Shown here piece after piece: positions 5,997-8,856 of a stretch of DNA of 8,856 bases. A program made the position numbers and the translations under genes. Location: the NCBI GenBank assembly GCA_002404375.1, contig DHJO01000119.1, positions 1 through 8,856 on the forward strand, written 5' to 3'. Under the pieces are notes generated by a model that made no database searches, was not told where the DNA came from, and saw only the letters and a program-made list of their open reading frames with translations. The stretch comes from Gemmatimonadales bacterium UBA4718 (GTDB lineage: Bacteria; Gemmatimonadota; Gemmatimonadetes; Gemmatimonadales; Gemmatimonadaceae). Within the stretch, counting starts at the first letter, position 1. Each line of letters begins with the position of its first letter.

Positions 5997-6365
5997 TTAC
6001 ATGATCTTGATGTAGAGATGACCGAACAGGAACATCAGCGCCAGGAGCGTCAGCGACGCGATCAGCAGCGGACCGGTGAAGAGCACCCTGAAAATCCGGT
6101 GATCGTACTTGAGATGCATGTAGAACATCACGACGATCGTGAACTTGAGCGCCGACAGAGCCAGGAGTGTCGGGATGAATCCGCGGCCCGCGACGAATGA
6201 CGGTATGTAGTACGCCCAGACTTCAGCGACCGTGATCAGCGTAAGAATGAGCGCGACCTTCCAGTACGTGGACCAGGTTGGATGCGCGTGCTCTACCTCG
6301 TGCGGCACATGCGCGTTCGCTTCTGCGGAATCCGGAAGATTGGTGGCACTGGCGTGGGTATCCAT
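5997..6365 (-). CDS. ctaF: Cytochrome c oxidase subunit IV (prokaryotic COX4/CtaF/CyoD type)
   Basis: The 122-residue protein has three membrane helices at about 35-55, 64-84 and 93-117, the normal layout and length of bacterial subunit IV. The family signature is clear in helix 2: LKFTIVVMFYMHLKYDHRIF (73-92). The hydrophilic N-terminus is His-rich (His4, 19, 22, 26, 28). The subunit is a small accessory part of the membrane oxidase that supports assembly or stability and carries no cofactor. AGGA lies four nt before the ATG, a good ribosome site. The gene sits 11 nt after subunit III and one base before ctaG. The symbol ctaF follows Bacillus naming; coxD is another label used. Confidence 0.92.
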   Translation of the reverse strand: MDTHASATNLPDSAEANAHVPHEVEHAHPTWSTYWKVALILTLITVAEVWAYYIPSFVAGRGFIPTLLALSALKFTIVVMFYMHLKYDHRIFRVLFTGPLLIASLTLLALMFLFGHLYIKIM

Positions 6366-6376
6366 CGTTCCTGCCG

Positions 6377-7066
6377 TTACTTGATGAGGTAGACGAGCGT
6401 GAAGATCACGATCCAGATGACGTCGACGAAGTGCCAGTACAGAGCGGCGATGTCCACCAGCAATGAATCACGAGAGCCGAGTCCGCGGCGGTAGTCGATC
6501 GCGAGGAGCGTGACCAGCCAGAGCACACCCGCGGTAACGTGGGCGCCGTGAAATCCGGTAAGGGTGAAGAAAGACGATCCGAAGAGATTCGTTCTGATCG
6601 TGAGCCCTTCGTGGACGAACGACGTGAACTCGAACGCCTGAAATCCAAGGAAGGTCGTGCCGGCGATCGCCGTCATCCACAGCCACAGCTTGGAATTCCC
6701 GAGAACACGCTCGCCTCGACTGTGCTTCGGCTTCTCCTTGTTCTGCACCGCTGCCAACGCCAGCACCATGAACAGGGACGACATCAGAAGAACGAATGTC
6801 GAGGCTGAGGTGACGGGGATGTTGAGAATGGGCTTCAAGACATGTCCGGTGCTGGGATCCGTCCACGTTTCATGTGGGAACGGTCCAACCACGCTTCGTC
6901 CCTTATAGATCAGATAGGTCGAGATCAACGAGACGAAGAGCATGCACTCCGAGCCGATGAAGGCCCAGATCGCAACCTTCCTGCTGTCGAGACCCAGCGT
7001 CGTGTAATGGTGTGGCGCTGGTGCCGATGTGTGCACGACGGGTATACGTGCTGCGGGTGCGGTCAT
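6377..7066 (-). CDS. ctaE: Cytochrome c oxidase subunit III, short five-helix form
   Basis: The 229-residue protein has five helices: about 30-54 (VAIWAFIGSECMLFVSLIST), 85-107, 127-150, 162-190 and 203-227. This matches the short subunit III of caa3/bo3-like enzymes rather than the seven-helix form. Conserved points are IGSECMLF (37-44), GFQAFEF with Glu146, FFTLTGFHGAHV with His173 and His176, and the C-terminal YWHFVDVIWIVIF (210-222). Subunit III stabilises the active-site subunit I and proton uptake; it binds no metal. The ATG is three nt after the stop of subunit I (TAG ACA ATG). Only a distant GGAG, 12 nt upstream inside the subunit I gene, is available as ribosome site, so translational coupling is likely. 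coxC is an alternative symbol. Confidence 0.94.
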   Translation of the reverse strand: MTAPAARIPVVHTSAPAPHHYTTLGLDSRKVAIWAFIGSECMLFVSLISTYLIYKGRSVVGPFPHETWTDPSTGHVLKPILNIPVTSASTFVLLMSSLFMVLALAAVQNKEKPKHSRGERVLGNSKLWLWMTAIAGTTFLGFQAFEFTSFVHEGLTIRTNLFGSSFFTLTGFHGAHVTAGVLWLVTLLAIDYRRGLGSRDSLLVDIAALYWHFVDVIWIVIFTLVYLIK

Positions 7067-7069
7067 TGT

Positions 7070-8856
7070 CTAGTGGTGCTCCGGCTCGAGCGGGCTCAGG
7101 AGCCAGCTGTATAGTGAGAAAACCATGAGTGCCGCGCCCACTGCGATCAGCAGGGGCGTGGTCATGAGACCGCAGAACATGATGATCAAACCCAGCGCGA
7201 CCAACAGCGGTTTGATCGTGTTGTACGGCATCACGATCCCCAGCTCCGCCGCAGTCTTGCCCTCCTGCGCGTTGATGCGAGCGCTCTCGTGGTCGACCTC
7301 CTTTCCTTCCCAGATCGGATATCTGCTCGTAACAGTCGGAATCACGGCGAAGTTGTATTCCGGTGGCGGACTGGGAATGGTCCATTCCAGTGTTCCGGCG
7401 CCCCACGGATTCGAGCCGGCGATCTCGCCGCTCTTTCTGCTCTTGAAGAAGTTGTAGATGAAGATCAGCATCGCGATCGGGAAGATCATCGCCCCCACGG
7501 TGGACATCGCGTTGTAGAGGTCCCAACCCTGACCGGCGTCGTAGGTGTAAATGCGCCGCGGCATGCCCAGCATTCCCGAGAAGTGCATCGGGAAGAACGT
7601 GAGATTCATCGCGATGAAGGTGAGCCAGAAATGAATCTTGCCCAGCTTCTCGTCGAGCAGCCGCCCCATGATCTTCGGGAAGTAGTGGTAGATGCCGGCG
7701 AAGATGCCCATGATCGAGCCGCCGAACAGCACGTAGTGGAAATGGGCGACGATGAAATAAGTGTCCGTCTGCTGCAAGTCTGCCGGCGGCGATGAGTGCA
7801 TGATTCCCGAGATCCCACCTATCGTGAACAGTCCGACGAGACCGATTCCGAACAGCATCGACGTCGTGTAGCGGATGGCGCCCTGCGCCATCGTCGCGAT
7901 CCAGTTGAAGATCTTGACGCCTGTCGGGATCGCGATGAGCATCGTGGTCAGACCGAAGAACGTGTCGGCAATCGGTCCCATTCCAACGGCGAACATGTGG
8001 TGGGCCCATACTCCGAAGCCGAGCGCGGCGATGAGGATTCCCGAGTACACCATCACCGGATACCCGAACAACGGCTTCTGCGAGTAGGTAGGCAGTACCT
8101 CGGACACTAGTCCGAACGCCGGAAGAACCAGGATGTAAACCTCCGGGTGCCCGAAGATCCAGAACAGATGCTGCCAGAGGAGCGGATCGGCACCCGCGCT
8201 CACCGTATTGTAGAAATTCGTTCCGAAGAAGCGATCGAACAGCAGGAAGACGAGCGCGATCGTGATGACAGGGAAGGCGAGGACGAGCAGGAACTGCACT
8301 ACGAACGCCATCCAGGTGAACATCGGCATCCGCATGAGCGTCATGCCAGGCGCCCGGAGATTGATGATCGTCGTCAGGAAGTTGAACGCGGCTGCGAGCG
8401 ACGACACGCCTAGGACCTGCAAACCGATCACCCAGAAATCTATGTTGATTCCCGGTGAATAAGGCTTGGTGGTGAGAGGCGCGTAGCCGAACCAACCGCC
8501 GTTCGGCGCGACCGCGAACAGAATCGGAACCGTGATGAAGATTCCGCCGAAGAGATAGACCCAGTAGCTGAAAGCGTTGAGCCGCGGGAACGCGACGTCG
8601 CGCGCGCCGATCTGGAGCGGAATCAGGAAATTGAAGAACGCTGCCGAGAGCGGCATGATCGCGAGGAAGATCATGGTCGTCCCGTGCATCGTGAACAGCT
8701 GGTTGTAGAACTCGGCGGACACGAGGTGCTGATTGGGAGCACCGAGCTGCGCGCGGAGGATGAGTGCCTCCACTCCGCCGAACATGAAGAAAAAGAGCGC
8801 GGTATAGAGGTAAAGAATGCCGATCCGCTTGTGATCTACGGTGCTGAGCCAGCTCC
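7070..8856 (-). CDS. ctaD: Cytochrome c oxidase subunit I, A1-type heme-copper oxidase (5' end outside window)
   Basis: The frame is open to the window edge, giving 594 visible residues starting SWLSTVDHKRIGILYLYTAL; only about 20-35 N-terminal residues should be missing. In this numbering the low-spin heme ligands are His57 (FTMHGTTMIF) and His373. The high-spin heme ligand is His371 (IVAHFHYVLFGG). CuB ligands are His236 (GHPEVY, with cross-linked Tyr240), His285 and His286 (AHHMF). Glu238 of HPEVY marks an A1 enzyme. D-channel residues Asn75, Asp86 and Asn93 and K-channel Lys314 (TGVKIFNWIATM) are present, so proton pumping is expected. It reduces oxygen to water with electrons from cytochrome c via subunit II. 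After the usual 12 helices and a hydrophilic linker (about 487-545) there are two more helices, about 548-564 and 566-585, the extended C-terminus seen in many caa3-type subunits. It is the first visible gene of the operon; subunit II is expected upstream. coxA is an alternative symbol. Confidence 0.97.
   Translation of the reverse strand, partial: SWLSTVDHKRIGILYLYTALFFFMFGGVEALILRAQLGAPNQHLVSAEFYNQLFTMHGTTMIFLAIMPLSAAFFNFLIPLQIGARDVAFPRLNAFSYWVYLFGGIFITVPILFAVAPNGGWFGYAPLTTKPYSPGINIDFWVIGLQVLGVSSLAAAFNFLTTIINLRAPGMTLMRMPMFTWMAFVVQFLLVLAFPVITIALVFLLFDRFFGTNFYNTVSAGADPLLWQHLFWIFGHPEVYILVLPAFGLVSEVLPTYSQKPLFGYPVMVYSGILIAALGFGVWAHHMFAVGMGPIADTFFGLTTMLIAIPTGVKIFNWIATMAQGAIRYTTSMLFGIGLVGLFTIGGISGIMHSSPPADLQQTDTYFIVAHFHYVLFGGSIMGIFAGIYHYFPKIMGRLLDEKLGKIHFWLTFIAMNLTFFPMHFSGMLGMPRRIYTYDAGQGWDLYNAMSTVGAMIFPIAMLIFIYNFFKSRKSGEIAGSNPWGAGTLEWTIPSPPPEYNFAVIPTVTSRYPIWEGKEVDHESARINAQEGKTAAELGIVMPYNTIKPLLVALGLIIMFCGLMTTPLLIAVGAALMVFSLYSWLLSPLEPEHH

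Noticed and set aside
6903..8495. A 530-codon minus-strand open frame overlapping subunits I and III
   Set aside because: It is another frame of the same strand as the certain oxidase subunit I gene; its translation is Arg/His/Asp-rich without any fold-like pattern, as expected from GC-rich coding sequence.
1..8856. Search for CRISPR arrays, tRNA genes, transposase genes, tandem repeats and attachment sites
   Set aside because: Reading both strands showed no regularly spaced repeats, cloverleaf-like sequence, transposase motif or duplicated ends; the window looks like ordinary chromosomal genes.

Overview
The window comes from a moderately GC-rich bacterial chromosome. The gene styles fit a soil-type Gemmatimonadota bacterium or close relative. 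The indicators are an ECF sigma factor beside a FecR-type regulator, a Gly/Asp-rich lipoprotein with a Ser/Thr-rich beta-like tail, a small Arg-rich protein with YWQVWD and EKRRL motifs, and a cox operon with short subunits III and IV. The lineage call is an inference from recalled family styles, not a database result.

Left part (1-2300): a FecR-like transmembrane anti-sigma regulator runs leftwards off the edge. It is divergent, across 42 bp, from an ECF sigma-70 factor that appears to start at TTG. A lipoprotein-like secreted protein follows on the + strand. Sigma factor and FecR protein probably form a cell-surface signalling pair. The lipoprotein may be co-transcribed or a target, but the sequence does not prove it.

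Middle (2300-5165): a stretch of about 156 bp holding two stem-loops separates the lipoprotein from a convergent small Arg-rich gene. Upstream of that gene, on the same minus strand, is a PBP4-type D-alanyl-D-alanine carboxypeptidase/endopeptidase (dacB) with its SxxK, SxN and KTG motifs intact. Divergent from dacB is a four-helix membrane protein of unknown function, with a good Shine-Dalgarno and a plausible sigma-70 promoter.

Right part (5162-8856): a tightly packed minus-strand terminal oxidase operon, read right to left: cytochrome c oxidase subunit I (5' end cut by the window edge), subunit III, subunit IV, and the CtaG assembly factor. Subunit I keeps all heme and CuB histidines, the HPEVY glutamate and the K-channel lysine, which marks an A1-type proton-pumping aa3/caa3 oxidase. 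It also carries a C-terminal extension with two extra helices. Subunit II and cytochrome c partners would be expected to the right, outside the window.

The window holds no RNA gene, CRISPR array, insertion sequence or prophage that I can see. I found no clear new multi-gene system. The least understood elements are the lipoprotein, the small Arg-rich protein and the four-helix membrane protein.
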